Assembly: GCF_000023985.1 (NCBI RefSeq)
Contig: NC_013156.1
Span: 608,363-672,362 of the forward strand
Reading direction: 5' to 3'
Length of the DNA stretch: 64,000 nt
DNA from: Methanocaldococcus fervens AG86
Lineage (GTDB): Archaea; AGJL01; Methanococci; Methanococcales; Methanocaldococcaceae
Position numbers and translations under genes: made by a program
Notes under the pieces: model-generated
The model's database searches: none
Seen by the model: only the letters and a program-made list of their open reading frames with translations
Told to the model about the DNA's origin: nothing
Shown: positions 7,517-15,511 of the stretch, one piece after another
Layout of the letters: each line of letters begins with the position of its first letter
Position numbering within the stretch: the stretch's first letter is position 1

Positions 7517-8035
7517 ATGAAAAAAATAATTAGATTTGCAAAAACTATGCCTTCGGCAACCTTATCTTTAGTCTTTTGGGGCGGAATAACAATATTTGCG
7601 ACTATAATTTCAAAGAACATATGGATATTAATACTCTCAATACCGTTTCTTTTGGGACTAACTTACGTTCCATATAAAGTTTCAAATATGAACAAAAATA
7701 TTTCGGAGGAGTTAATCCCCATCTATCAGAAAAATGCTCCTTTGTTAAAGATCAGTGAGATAACCAAAGATAAACTAAATGAAAGAGTAAAAGTAATTGG
7801 AACAATTGAAAAAATCATCTACGGGATTTCTCCAAAACCAACAATACGAATTAAAGATGACACTGGCAGTATATACGTAAGTTTAATTGTTCCTCTTCCA
7901 GAAGATGTCAACGTAGGAGACAAAGTTGAAATATATGGAGTTGTGACTAAACATTATAAATTCTTTGGTTTTATGGGAATTCCAAAACTTTGGAAACCAA
8001 AAATTTATGGAATAGGGGCCAAAAAACTGAATTAA
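7517..8035 (+). CDS. Membrane-anchored OB-fold protein in the formate operon
   Basis: A 172-residue protein. The first ~60 residues contain two closely spaced hydrophobic helices ('PSATLSLVFWGGITIFATII' and 'IWILILSIPFLLGLTYV'). Residues ~85-170 look like an OB fold of the tRNA-anti/NfeD-like kind ('ERVKVIGTIEKII...IRIKDDTGSIYVSL...VGDKVEIYGVV'). The ATG begins two bases after the fdhC stop and the gene ends 9 nt before the carbonic anhydrase start, so it is surely cotranscribed. I do not know its role; anchoring or assembly of the formate uptake system is a guess. Confidence 0.75.
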   Translation: MKKIIRFAKTMPSATLSLVFWGGITIFATIISKNIWILILSIPFLLGLTYVPYKVSNMNKNISEELIPIYQKNAPLLKISEITKDKLNERVKVIGTIEKIIYGISPKPTIRIKDDTGSIYVSLIVPLPEDVNVGDKVEIYGVVTKHYKFFGFMGIPKLWKPKIYGIGAKKLN

Positions 8036-8044
8036 AGGGAAAAT

Positions 8045-8494
8045 ATGGGACACGCCACGCCAAGAAAAAAACTTGCAATTGTAACATGTATGGATGCTCG
8101 TCTTGTTAATTTCCTCTCCGAAAAATTGGGAATAAAAAAAGGAGATGCTAAAGTTATCAAAAATGCTGGAAATGTGATAACTGAAGATGTAATAAGATCC
8201 CTTGTTGTTGCAATTTATTGCTTAGACGTTGAGAGAGTTATGGTTGTAGGACATACAGACTGTGGAATGAAATCTGTTGATGCTGAAGAAATTAAGAAAA
8301 AAATGCTTGAAAGAGGAGCCAACCCTTACTTTACTCCTAATCTAAAATGTTGGCTAAATAAAATCGATGATGAAGAAAAAAATGTGATTGAGGGTGTAAA
8401 TATAATAAAAAATCACCCTGCAATTCCAAAAGATGTAACTGTTGAAGGATACATAATAGATGTTGAAACTGGAGAGTTGAAAAAACTCTGCTAA
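8045..8494 (+). CDS. cab: Beta-class carbonic anhydrase
   Basis: A 149-residue cytoplasmic zinc enzyme interconverting CO2 and bicarbonate. Zinc ligands and the Asp-Arg dyad are visible: 'CMDARL' (Cys ligand, Asp, Arg) and 'VVGHTDCGM' (His and Cys ligands). The short length matches the methanobacterial Cab type. Its place between fdhC and fdhA suggests it hydrates the CO2 produced by formate oxidation or balances bicarbonate. Start ATG after AAAGGGAAAAT. Confidence 0.92.
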   Translation: MGHATPRKKLAIVTCMDARLVNFLSEKLGIKKGDAKVIKNAGNVITEDVIRSLVVAIYCLDVERVMVVGHTDCGMKSVDAEEIKKKMLERGANPYFTPNLKCWLNKIDDEEKNVIEGVNIIKNHPAIPKDVTVEGYIIDVETGELKKLC

Positions 8495-8511
8495 ATATTG
8501 TTTTTAGATGA

Positions 8512-8525
8512 GGCCCTTACGGGCC
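8512..8525 (+). terminator. GC-rich hairpin after carbonic anhydrase
   Basis: GGCCC-TTAC-GGGCC forms a perfect 5-bp stem with a 4-nt loop, 17 nt after the stop codon, preceded by TTTTTAG and followed by AT-rich DNA. It could end or attenuate the fdhC-cab transcript, or mark processing between it and the fdhA leader. It lacks the GAA/A internal loop of a SECIS. Confidence 0.4.
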
Positions 8526-8557
8526 GATAATATCAATAAATAATTATTAATGGCACC

Positions 8558-8593
8558 CGCCATCCTGCGAACCCTTAAGGGGAGCAGGTGGCG
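8558..8593 (+). promoter_or_regulatory. SECIS-like element in the fdhA 5' leader
   Basis: The hairpin is CGCCA (8558-8562), one bulged T, CCTGC, then an internal loop with GAA (8569-8571) on the 5' side. A three-pair CCC/GGG apical stem with a 5-nt loop (TTAAG) follows, with a lone A (8583) on the 3' side, then GCAGG and TGGCG. This GAA/A internal loop with a short GC apical stem is the methanococcal SECIS consensus. As I recall, M. jannaschii fdhA also has its SECIS in the 5' untranslated region, unlike its other selenoprotein genes. It lies 100 nt before the fdhA start. Confidence 0.88.
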
Positions 8594-8693
8594 AAAAAAG
8601 ATCCAAAGGCTTCCCAAATAAAATAATTTACTAAAAACTTCTATTAACACCCAAATTATTCAAAAAGCTTCATCATTAGAAAAGGGTGGAACG

Positions 8694-10730
8694 ATGAGTG
8701 AATTTAATGTAGTTCATACAATCTGCCCATACTGTGGGACAGGTTGTGGTATCAACTTAATTGTTAAAGATGATAAAGTTGTAGGGACTTATCCATACAA
8801 AAGACATCCAGTAAATGAAGGAAAAGTTTGTATTAAAGGAAATTACTGTCATGAGTTTATACATAGAGAAGATAGGTTGAAAAAGCCATTAATTAAAAAG
8901 AATGGCGAGTTTGTTGAAGCTACATGGGATGAGGCATTAAACCTAATCGCAGAAAAATTAAAAAATTACAGCCCTGAAGAAGTTGGTTTCTTCTCATCTG
9001 CAAGATGTACAAATGAAGACAACTACATTTTCCAAAAATTTGCGAGAGCTGTTGTAAAAACTAACAACATAGACCATTGTGCAAGACTTTGACACTCTGC
9101 AACTGTTAAAGGTTTAGGGGAAGCCTTTGGATCTGGTGCCATGACAAACTCAATTGAAGACATTGAAGAAGCTGACTGCATATTGATAATTGGTTCTAAT
9201 ACATTTGAACAACACCCGTTAATTGCAAGGAGAGTTGTTAAAGCTAAAGAAAAAGGAGCTAAAATTATTGTTATAGATCCAAGAAAAACAATAACTGCTA
9301 AACAGGCCGATTTATTCCTTCAAATAGTTCCAGGGACAAATGTAGCTTTACTAAATGCAATGATGCACGTAATTATAAAAGAAGGGTTAATAGATGAGGA
9401 ATTTATAAAAAAGAGAACAAAAGGGTTTGAAGAATTGAAAAAGGTTGTAGAAAAATACACTCCTGAATATGCCTCAAAGATTTGTAAAGTTGATAAGGAC
9501 TTGATTATAGAAGCGGCAAGGACATACGGAAGTGCTGATAAAGCAACTATCCTATACTGTATGGGGGTTACACAGTTCACCCATGGTGTAGATAGCGTTA
9601 AATCCTGCTGTAATTTGGCATTGATAACTGGAAATATAGGAAAGAGAGGGGCTGGAGTTAACCCATTGAGAGGACAGAACAACGTTCAGGGAGCTTGCGA
9701 TATGGGGGCATTACCAGATGTGTTCCCAGGTTATCAGAAGGTGAATGTGGCTTATGAAAAATTTAAAGATGCATGGGGTGTTGAGTTAAATCATGAAATT
9801 GGTTTATCAATTCCAGAAATGATTGAAAAGGCAGGAGAAGAGATAAAATTCCTCTACATAATGGGAGAAAACCCAATGGTATCAGATCCAGATACTAAGC
9901 ACGTTGAAAAGGCTTTAAAAAGCTTAGATTTTTTAGTTGTTCAGGATATCTTTTTAACTGAAACTGCGAAATTGGCGGATGTTGTTCTTCCAGCGGCATG
10001 TTGGGCAGAAAAGGAAGGGACGTTTACAAACACTGAAAGGAGGGTTCAAAAAATAAACAAAGCTGTAGACCCTCCAGGAGAAGCTTTACCAGATTGGATA
10101 ATAATTAAAAAGCTTGCGGAAAAAATGGGCTATGCTGATAAGTTTAATTACAACTCACCAAGGGAGATATTTGAAGAAATAAGAAAGGTAACTCCACAAT
10201 ATGCAGGAATTAGCTATGAGAGATTAGGTGTTGATGGAATACATTGGCCATGTCCAAGTGAAGACCATCCAGGAACTCCAATCTTACATACTGAGAAGTT
10301 CTTAACTCACGATGGTTTAGGAAGAATATTTGCAATTGAATATGAAGAGCCAGTAGAATTGCCAGATAATGAATATCCATTCATCCTGACTACTGGAAGA
10401 ATAATATTCCACTACCATACTGGAACAATGACAAGAAGAAGTAAGCACATAATAAATGAAATAAATGAAGGATTTGTTGAGATAAATCCAGAGGATGCCA
10501 AAAAATTAGGAATTAAAAATAATGATTTAGTTAAAGTAAGTTCAAGAAGAGGAGAAGTTGTTGTAAAATCGAGAATTACTGAAGATATCAAAGAAGGAGT
10601 TGTCTTTATGCCATTCCACTTTGCAGAAACTGCTGCAAACATATTAACAAATACTGCCCTTGATCCAAACTGTAAAATCCCAGAACTAAAAGTTTGTGCT
10701 GTAAAAATTGAAAAACTAAAAACTGAATAA
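8694..10730 (+). CDS. fdhA: Formate dehydrogenase alpha subunit, selenocysteine-containing
   Basis: A 678-residue molybdopterin (Mo or W) oxidoreductase that oxidises formate to CO2. The N-terminal [4Fe-4S] motif is CPYCGTGCG...GKVCIKG. The in-frame UGA at 9090-9092 falls exactly at the catalytic position, residue 133 (HCARL-Sec-HSATV), and the frame continues without other stops to 10730. Naive annotation would split it into 8694-9092 and a piece starting at 9141. Downstream domains match the family ('RRPMQ'-like absent; '[10 protein letters not shown]', '[11 protein letters not shown]', C-terminal dinucleotide-binding '[18 protein letters not shown]'). FdhB follows 48 nt later. Confidence 0.97.
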
Positions 10731-10778
10731 CCGTAAATCAAACTGCCTAATTTTGTTAATTTTTATTAAGGTGATATC

Positions 10779-11918
10779 ATGAAATATGCTCTGATTCAAG
10801 CAGCTGATGGAGAGATTTTAAAGAGGGCAGAGTGTGGAGGAGCAGTTACAGCCTTATTTAAATACTTGTTGGACAATAAGCTTGTCGATGGGGTTTTAGC
10901 TTTAAAGAAAGGAGAGGACGTTTATGATGGAATTCCAGCATTTGTAACAAATTCTGATGAGTTGTTAGAGACTGCTGGTTCTTTACACTGCGCTCCAACA
11001 AACTTTGGAAAAATAATCAGTAAATATTTAAACGACAAAAGAATTGCAGTTTCTACAAAACCATGTGATGCAATGGCCATAAAGGAATTGGCAAAGTTAG
11101 AGCAGGTAAATTTAGATAACATCTACATGATTGGTTTGAATTGTGGAGGGACTGTCAGCCCTATCACAGCCATGAAGATGATTGAGTTGTTTTATGAGGT
11201 AGACCCAAAGGATGTTGTTAAAGAGGAGATTGATAAAGGTAAGTTTATAATATTCTTAAAGGATGGTACCGAAAAAGCTGTAAAAATAGATGATTTGGAA
11301 GAGAAGGGCTTTGGTAGAAGAGAGAATTGCCAAAGATGCGAAGTTATGATTCCAAGAATGGCTGATATAGCCTGTGGAAACTGGGGAGCTGAAAAAGGTT
11401 GGACTTTTGTTGAAATTTGTTCAGAGAAAGGAAGAAAGTTGATTGAAGAAGCTGAGAAAAATGGATACCTAAAAATCAAAGAACCCTCAGAAAAGGCAAT
11501 TCAAATCAGGGAAAAAATAGAGAATGTTATGATAAAATTGGCTAAAAAATTCCAAAAGAAGCATTTAGAGGAAGAATATCCAAGCTTAGAAAAATGGCAG
11601 AAATATTGGAACCGATGTATAAAATGCTATGGTTGTAGGGATAACTGCCCTCTATGCTTCTGTGTTGAATGTAAGTTGGAGAAAGATTATATTGGTGAAA
11701 AAGGAAAAATTCCTCCAGACCCAATAATGTTCCAAGGGATTAGGTTAAGTCATACTTCCCAAAGCTGTATAAATTGTGGACAGTGTGAAGATGCATGTCC
11801 AATGGAGATTCCTTTAGCTTACATCTACCACAGAATGCAGTTAAAGTTTAGAGACTCCTTCGGATACGTTCCAGGAGTTGATGATAAGATACCACCATTG
11901 TACAGCTTGAATAAATAA
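10779..11918 (+). CDS. fdhB: Formate dehydrogenase beta subunit, F420-reducing
   Basis: A 379-residue FrhB/FdhB-family iron-sulfur flavoprotein that takes electrons from FdhA and reduces coenzyme F420. The N-terminal '[15 protein letters not shown]' is the family hallmark. The middle carries '[11 protein letters not shown]' and '[20 protein letters not shown]'. The C-terminal third has two cysteine-rich clusters ('[14 protein letters not shown]' and '[16 protein letters not shown]') for [4Fe-4S] centres. The ATG follows AAGGTGATATC. It is in one operon with fdhA and convergent with the YedE genes. Confidence 0.96.
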   Translation: MKYALIQAADGEILKRAECGGAVTALFKYLLDNKLVDGVLALKKGEDVYDGIPAFVTNSDELLETAGSLHCAPTNFGKIISKYLNDKRIAVSTKPCDAMAIKELAKLEQVNLDNIYMIGLNCGGTVSPITAMKMIELFYEVDPKDVVKEEIDKGKFIIFLKDGTEKAVKIDDLEEKGFGRRENCQRCEVMIPRMADIACGNWGAEKGWTFVEICSEKGRKLIEEAEKNGYLKIKEPSEKAIQIREKIENVMIKLAKKFQKKHLEEEYPSLEKWQKYWNRCIKCYGCRDNCPLCFCVECKLEKDYIGEKGKIPPDPIMFQGIRLSHTSQSCINCGQCEDACPMEIPLAYIYHRMQLKFRDSFGYVPGVDDKIPPLYSLNK

Positions 11919-11954
11919 TTTTATTTTTTATTTATAATCTCTTTTAAACTAATC

Positions 11955-12428
11955 TTAAACTAATATCGCTTTTACCAGTGGGGATACAAACTTGTGGAAA
12001 ATAACTGCCCCTACAGCCAAACCAAACAAATAAGCAATAGCTGTTTTGTTTCCTTCAGCAGCCATGACATAGTTTCTTAATGGACAACCTCCCTGTATAA
12101 CTGAGAAAAACCCTACTCCAAATCCACCAATAATAGCCAATATTAAATGCCCTGCTAAGCTTCCACTTGCTCCTAACGGATCTCCAGGAATTGGAGCTAA
12201 TCCTTTATCAACAAACCATGGGAACGCTGAAATATGACCTGTAGCAGTAAATATTATAAATCCAATCAATGCTCCAACAAAAAATCCAAATAAACCTTTA
12301 ATTAACCATGTATCCCTTATTAAATAGAAATCCCTCATTCCTCCAACAAAACACATTCTTGCTCTTTGGAATAAATAACCCAAGATTATCCCAAATATGA
12401 AAGTCCCTATTACGTGGAGATATTCCAT
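11955..12428 (-). CDS. YedE/YeeE-type membrane transport protein, C-terminal half
   Basis: A 157-residue membrane protein with about four helices, second gene of a two-gene unit. It carries 'RARMCFVGGMRDF' and 'QGGCPLRNYVMAAEGN', the paired cysteine motifs of the YedE/TsuA (sulfur transport, DUF395) family. Start at ATG 12428 after GGTGATTTT; the upstream gene stops only 12 nt before. Together the two genes look like the halves of the single-chain putative selenium transporter YedE. Its place next to a selenoprotein formate dehydrogenase supports a role in selenium uptake, which is inferred rather than shown. Confidence 0.8.
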   Translation of the reverse strand: MEYLHVIGTFIFGIILGYLFQRARMCFVGGMRDFYLIRDTWLIKGLFGFFVGALIGFIIFTATGHISAFPWFVDKGLAPIPGDPLGASGSLAGHLILAIIGGFGVGFFSVIQGGCPLRNYVMAAEGNKTAIAYLFGLAVGAVIFHKFVSPLVKAILV

Positions 12429-12440
12429 AAAATCACCCAA

Positions 12441-12899
12441 TTAGATGTTTCTTTTTAAGTAGAGTTCACTTGCTGCAACCACTCCAATAAACATAGCTAT
12501 TAAACTTATAAACGCTATGATATCTCCATAAGCTGTTCTCAAAGTTTCTCTAACAGGACAACCCCCCATTAACAGGGCAAAATTGATAACCAAAATTCCC
12601 AAAATAAAACCAATAGCAGGATTGTGTGTCTGCTTTATTTTAAACTCTTTATGTACAAAAGCTGCTATTAAAGCTCCAATAAAGATTCCTACAACAGTTA
12701 GAACAGGAATAACTTTTGAAACTGGTGCTAAACCTAATGATGTTCCAAATGCATTGTTTACAATCCAATTTACCAAATCTCTTGTATGGCATGCTATACA
12801 GATACCGTAAGCTGGAGGCGGGAATACTTTAAATAACGCCTGCAATAATGCTGCTACAAAACCACTTACTAACCCTGCAACCAATGGAGAAATTCTCAT
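12441..12899 (-). CDS. YedE/YeeE-type membrane transport protein, N-terminal half
   Basis: A 152-residue membrane protein with about five helices. Two motifs point to the selenium-type YedE family: 'YGICIACHTRDLVNWI' near residue 33 and 'MGGCPVRETLRTAYGD' in the second half. The Cys in GGCP lines the substrate path in related thiosulfate transporters. ATG after GGTGAGGTA. It is the first gene of the leftward pair; promoter sequences lie in the AT-rich 12900-13029 stretch, where I see no other feature. Confidence 0.8.
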   Translation of the reverse strand: MRISPLVAGLVSGFVAALLQALFKVFPPPAYGICIACHTRDLVNWIVNNAFGTSLGLAPVSKVIPVLTVVGIFIGALIAAFVHKEFKIKQTHNPAIGFILGILVINFALLMGGCPVRETLRTAYGDIIAFISLIAMFIGVVAASELYLKRNI

Positions 12900-13029
12900 T
12901 ACCTCACCATCTTAGGTTTTTTAATACACCATTTAGGAAAAATATATAGTTATTTAAAGTTCTTGATTATAAAAAAACTTTTTGTAAAAAAATCTAATTG
13001 ATATTAAGTTATTAAGAAAACTAATAACA

Positions 13030-13909
13030 CTAAATTATGAAGAATAAATACCAAACAACCATCACAATTAAAAAAGATATTTCATAGACAATAAAGTGTG
13101 ATGTGGCCAATTTTGTTCCAATTTTTCCAAATATTGAAAGTTGTATTGGCAAATATTTCCTAAGGTAAAGAACTATCCTATTTAAAAATTCTGCGAGAAA
13201 TAAAGAAAAGAGGACTTCATTTGGAGATAACATATTTTTATCTAAAATCCCTGATGCAACACCTACAGCTCCCGAAATTGTTGCCAGACCTGTAATCGCT
13301 ACAATTAAGATAGTTGGGGATAAATTTAAAGAATTCAGCAAAGAGCCAGTAAAGTTTTCAACAATATCTAACAAACCGTGCTCAATAAGATATGTTATTA
13401 TCAAAACAGATGGAACAAATGATGCTAAAACCCTAAAATACTGCTTAAATGTATCTTTTATAGCTTCGCGTAAACCTTCTGACTTGGATTTAAATTCAAC
13501 ATCAATATTGCATTTCCTTTTTTTGAGCATCAACATGCTGATAATCAAATAATTACATGTTACCAAAAATTTTATCAGCACGTAAATGCCCCCAACATAC
13601 CAACCTAAACTTACGGCTATTGGTAAAGTGTAAAATAAAATTATATGGATTCCAAAAACAAACATCCCTAAAAAATAAATTGGCAAAAGATTTTCTTCAA
13701 AAATTGCTCCTTTGTCTAATAAATTTTTTTAATAAAAAGCTACCGGATGTTGAACTAACGAAAAATACAGCAATTATTGGGAAATATTTATTCTTTATGT
13801 ATTTTTGTAGTTTGTATAAGATGTTTAGATGATACATGAGATTTGCTAAAAGAATTCCAAAAAACATTATTGGAAGTATCTCTATAAATATCGGTAATGC
13901 CATCATCAT
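13030..13909 (-). pseudogene. Nucleoside-recognition/Gate-domain membrane protein, frameshifted
   Basis: Two adjacent frames make one protein: 13697-13909 (MMMALPIFIEILPIMFFG...) and 13030-13686, whose apparent start is only a TTG. Skipping one A in the seven-A run (minus strand, 13724-13730) gives an uninterrupted join 'SGSFLLKNLLDKGAIFEENL' and a ~290-residue polytopic protein of the SpmA/nucleoside-recognition type ('ITGLATISGAVGVASGILD'). A real inactivating indel, a sequencing error in the homopolymer or +1 frameshifting could explain it. Function of the intact family in methanogens is unknown to me. Confidence 0.65.
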
Positions 13910-14018
13910 GTTCTCAAGCTGGTTTTTTATATTAAATCTTTTTCTTCAAATAAGAAGTTATTAATAGGTCGATGACATATAATTTTTTATAACCATTAAT
14001 ATAATTGTGGGGGTTTTT

Positions 14019-14939
14019 ATGGTAAAAAAACTCAGAAAGAAGGATATAAAAGTTCCATTAACAGTTCCTGAAAGTGTCAAAAAAGAGTATATAAGCAATT
14101 ATTTGGAATTAACAAAAAAGACTGGAAATGTTATGTTATTTGCTGGAGACCAAAAGATGGAGCATTTAAACGATGACTTTTTTGGGGAGGGAATTGCCAA
14201 AGAAGATGCTTCTCCAGAACATCTGTTTAATATAGCAAGTAAGGGAAAGATTTGTGCCTTTGCTACTCAGCTTGGTTTAATAGCAAGATATGGTATGGAT
14301 TATAGGAAAGTTCCTTATATTGTGAAGATTAACTCAAAAACGCATTTAGTCAAAACAAGAGACCCAATAAGTAAAGCTTTAGTAACAGTTAAGGACGTTG
14401 TGGAGTTTAAAGAAAATTCTGGACTGAATATATTGGGAGTTGGTTATACAATCTATCCAGGAAGTGAATATGAGCACATTATGTTTGAAGAAGCATCTAA
14501 AGTTATTTTAGAAGCTCACAAACATGGACTGATTGCAATACTTTGGAGTTATCCAAGGGGGAAAAATGTTGAGAATGAACGAGACCCTCATCTAATCGCT
14601 GGAGCTGCAGGAGTTGCCGCATGTTTAGGAGCTGATTTTGTTAAGGTTAATTACCCTAAATGTGATAATCCAGCTGAGAGATTTAAAGAATCGGTTTTAG
14701 CTGCTGGAAGAACTGGAGTTTTATGTGCTGGAGGAAAAAGCATAGAGCCAGAGAAATTTTTAAAGCAAATTTGGGAGCAAATTAACATAAGTGGAGCCAG
14801 AGGCAATGCTACAGGAAGAAACATACATCAAAAACCATTGGATGATGCTGTAAGGATGTGTAATGCAATATACGCAATAACCATTGAAGGAAAAAGTTTA
14901 GAAGATGCGTTAAAAATATACTACGGGGATAAAAAATAA
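14019..14939 (+). CDS. Archaeal class I fructose-bisphosphate aldolase (DhnA type)
   Basis: A 306-residue TIM-barrel aldolase. Schiff-base chemistry fits 'GADFVKVNYP' (Lys near residue 208), with 'GDQKMEHLN' near the N-terminus and a phosphate-binding end 'GARGNATGRNIHQKP'. It should cleave or form fructose 1,6-bisphosphate in gluconeogenesis. The M. jannaschii paralogue is reported also to make 6-deoxy-5-ketofructose 1-phosphate for aromatic amino acid synthesis. The related ADH synthase is shorter (~273 residues), so I prefer the aldolase. ATG after GTGGGGGTTTTT; an in-frame GTG at 14007 is less likely. Confidence 0.85.
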   Translation: MVKKLRKKDIKVPLTVPESVKKEYISNYLELTKKTGNVMLFAGDQKMEHLNDDFFGEGIAKEDASPEHLFNIASKGKICAFATQLGLIARYGMDYRKVPYIVKINSKTHLVKTRDPISKALVTVKDVVEFKENSGLNILGVGYTIYPGSEYEHIMFEEASKVILEAHKHGLIAILWSYPRGKNVENERDPHLIAGAAGVAACLGADFVKVNYPKCDNPAERFKESVLAAGRTGVLCAGGKSIEPEKFLKQIWEQINISGARGNATGRNIHQKPLDDAVRMCNAIYAITIEGKSLEDALKIYYGDKK

Positions 14940-15095
14940 TTGATGTTTTAATTGTGTTTATCTCGCTGAAAATTATATTTTTTAAAATAAAAGTTTTTTA
15001 TATTTTATTTATTGATTTCAAGGATTTTTAAGAAATTTCGAATGGTAGTTTATTTTAAGTTGAAGTTTTTATTAGGGGTTTATTCTTTTAAAAAG

Positions 15096-15491
15096 TTATA
15101 GCATTCCAAAAACTTCAAAATATTTTTTCTGCCTAACAACCATTACTGGAACATTATTTTCCATTAACTTTTCTTTAAGCTCCTTATCGTTCGTAGCTAC
15201 AATGACATTTTTATTTTCCGTTGCATAATTTAAAATTGCTTCATCTGCGTAGTTTGCAGAATAATCAACCAACTTATACTTTTTTATTTTTGCCAATGCC
15301 AAATTGACAGCCAATTTTTCCTTACCTTTTAAATTTCCACTTTTTAATAGTTTTTCCAACTCTTCTTTTACTGAAGAGAGGATAACAATCTCAAATTTTG
15401 AATTTATAGCCCTCTCTATCTCATAATCAAAGTTTATCCCATGCTTAAAAACATAGATTAAAAAGTTCGTGTCAGGAACTATTTTATACAT
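15096..15491 (-). CDS. PIN-domain ribonuclease-like protein
   Basis: A 131-residue PIN fold. Acidic residues expected at the active site are present: D in 'VPDTNFLIY', E in 'SSVKEELEKLL', D/E in 'NYADEAILNYA' and D in 'VATNDKELKEKL'. It resembles the archaeal Fcf1/VapC-like single-domain PIN proteins. No antitoxin gene precedes it; instead the Argonaute gene lies 20 nt upstream on the same strand, so the two are likely cotranscribed. Start ATG after GAGGTGAATCTAAG. Target RNA is unknown. Confidence 0.8.
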   Translation of the reverse strand: MYKIVPDTNFLIYVFKHGINFDYEIERAINSKFEIVILSSVKEELEKLLKSGNLKGKEKLAVNLALAKIKKYKLVDYSANYADEAILNYATENKNVIVATNDKELKEKLMENNVPVMVVRQKKYFEVFGML

Positions 15492-15511
15492 ATCTTAGAT
15501 TCACCTCTTTT

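Noticed and set aside
9141-10730. Separate formate dehydrogenase gene starting at the ATG at 9141
   Set aside because: The upstream frame is continuous through the UGA at 9090-9092, at the known selenocysteine position, so it is one gene from 8694.
14019-14939. 2-amino-3,7-dideoxy-D-threo-hept-6-ulosonate synthase
   Set aside because: Same superfamily, but this protein is ~35 residues longer than that enzyme and its N-terminus matches the aldolase paralogue; kept as an alternative only.
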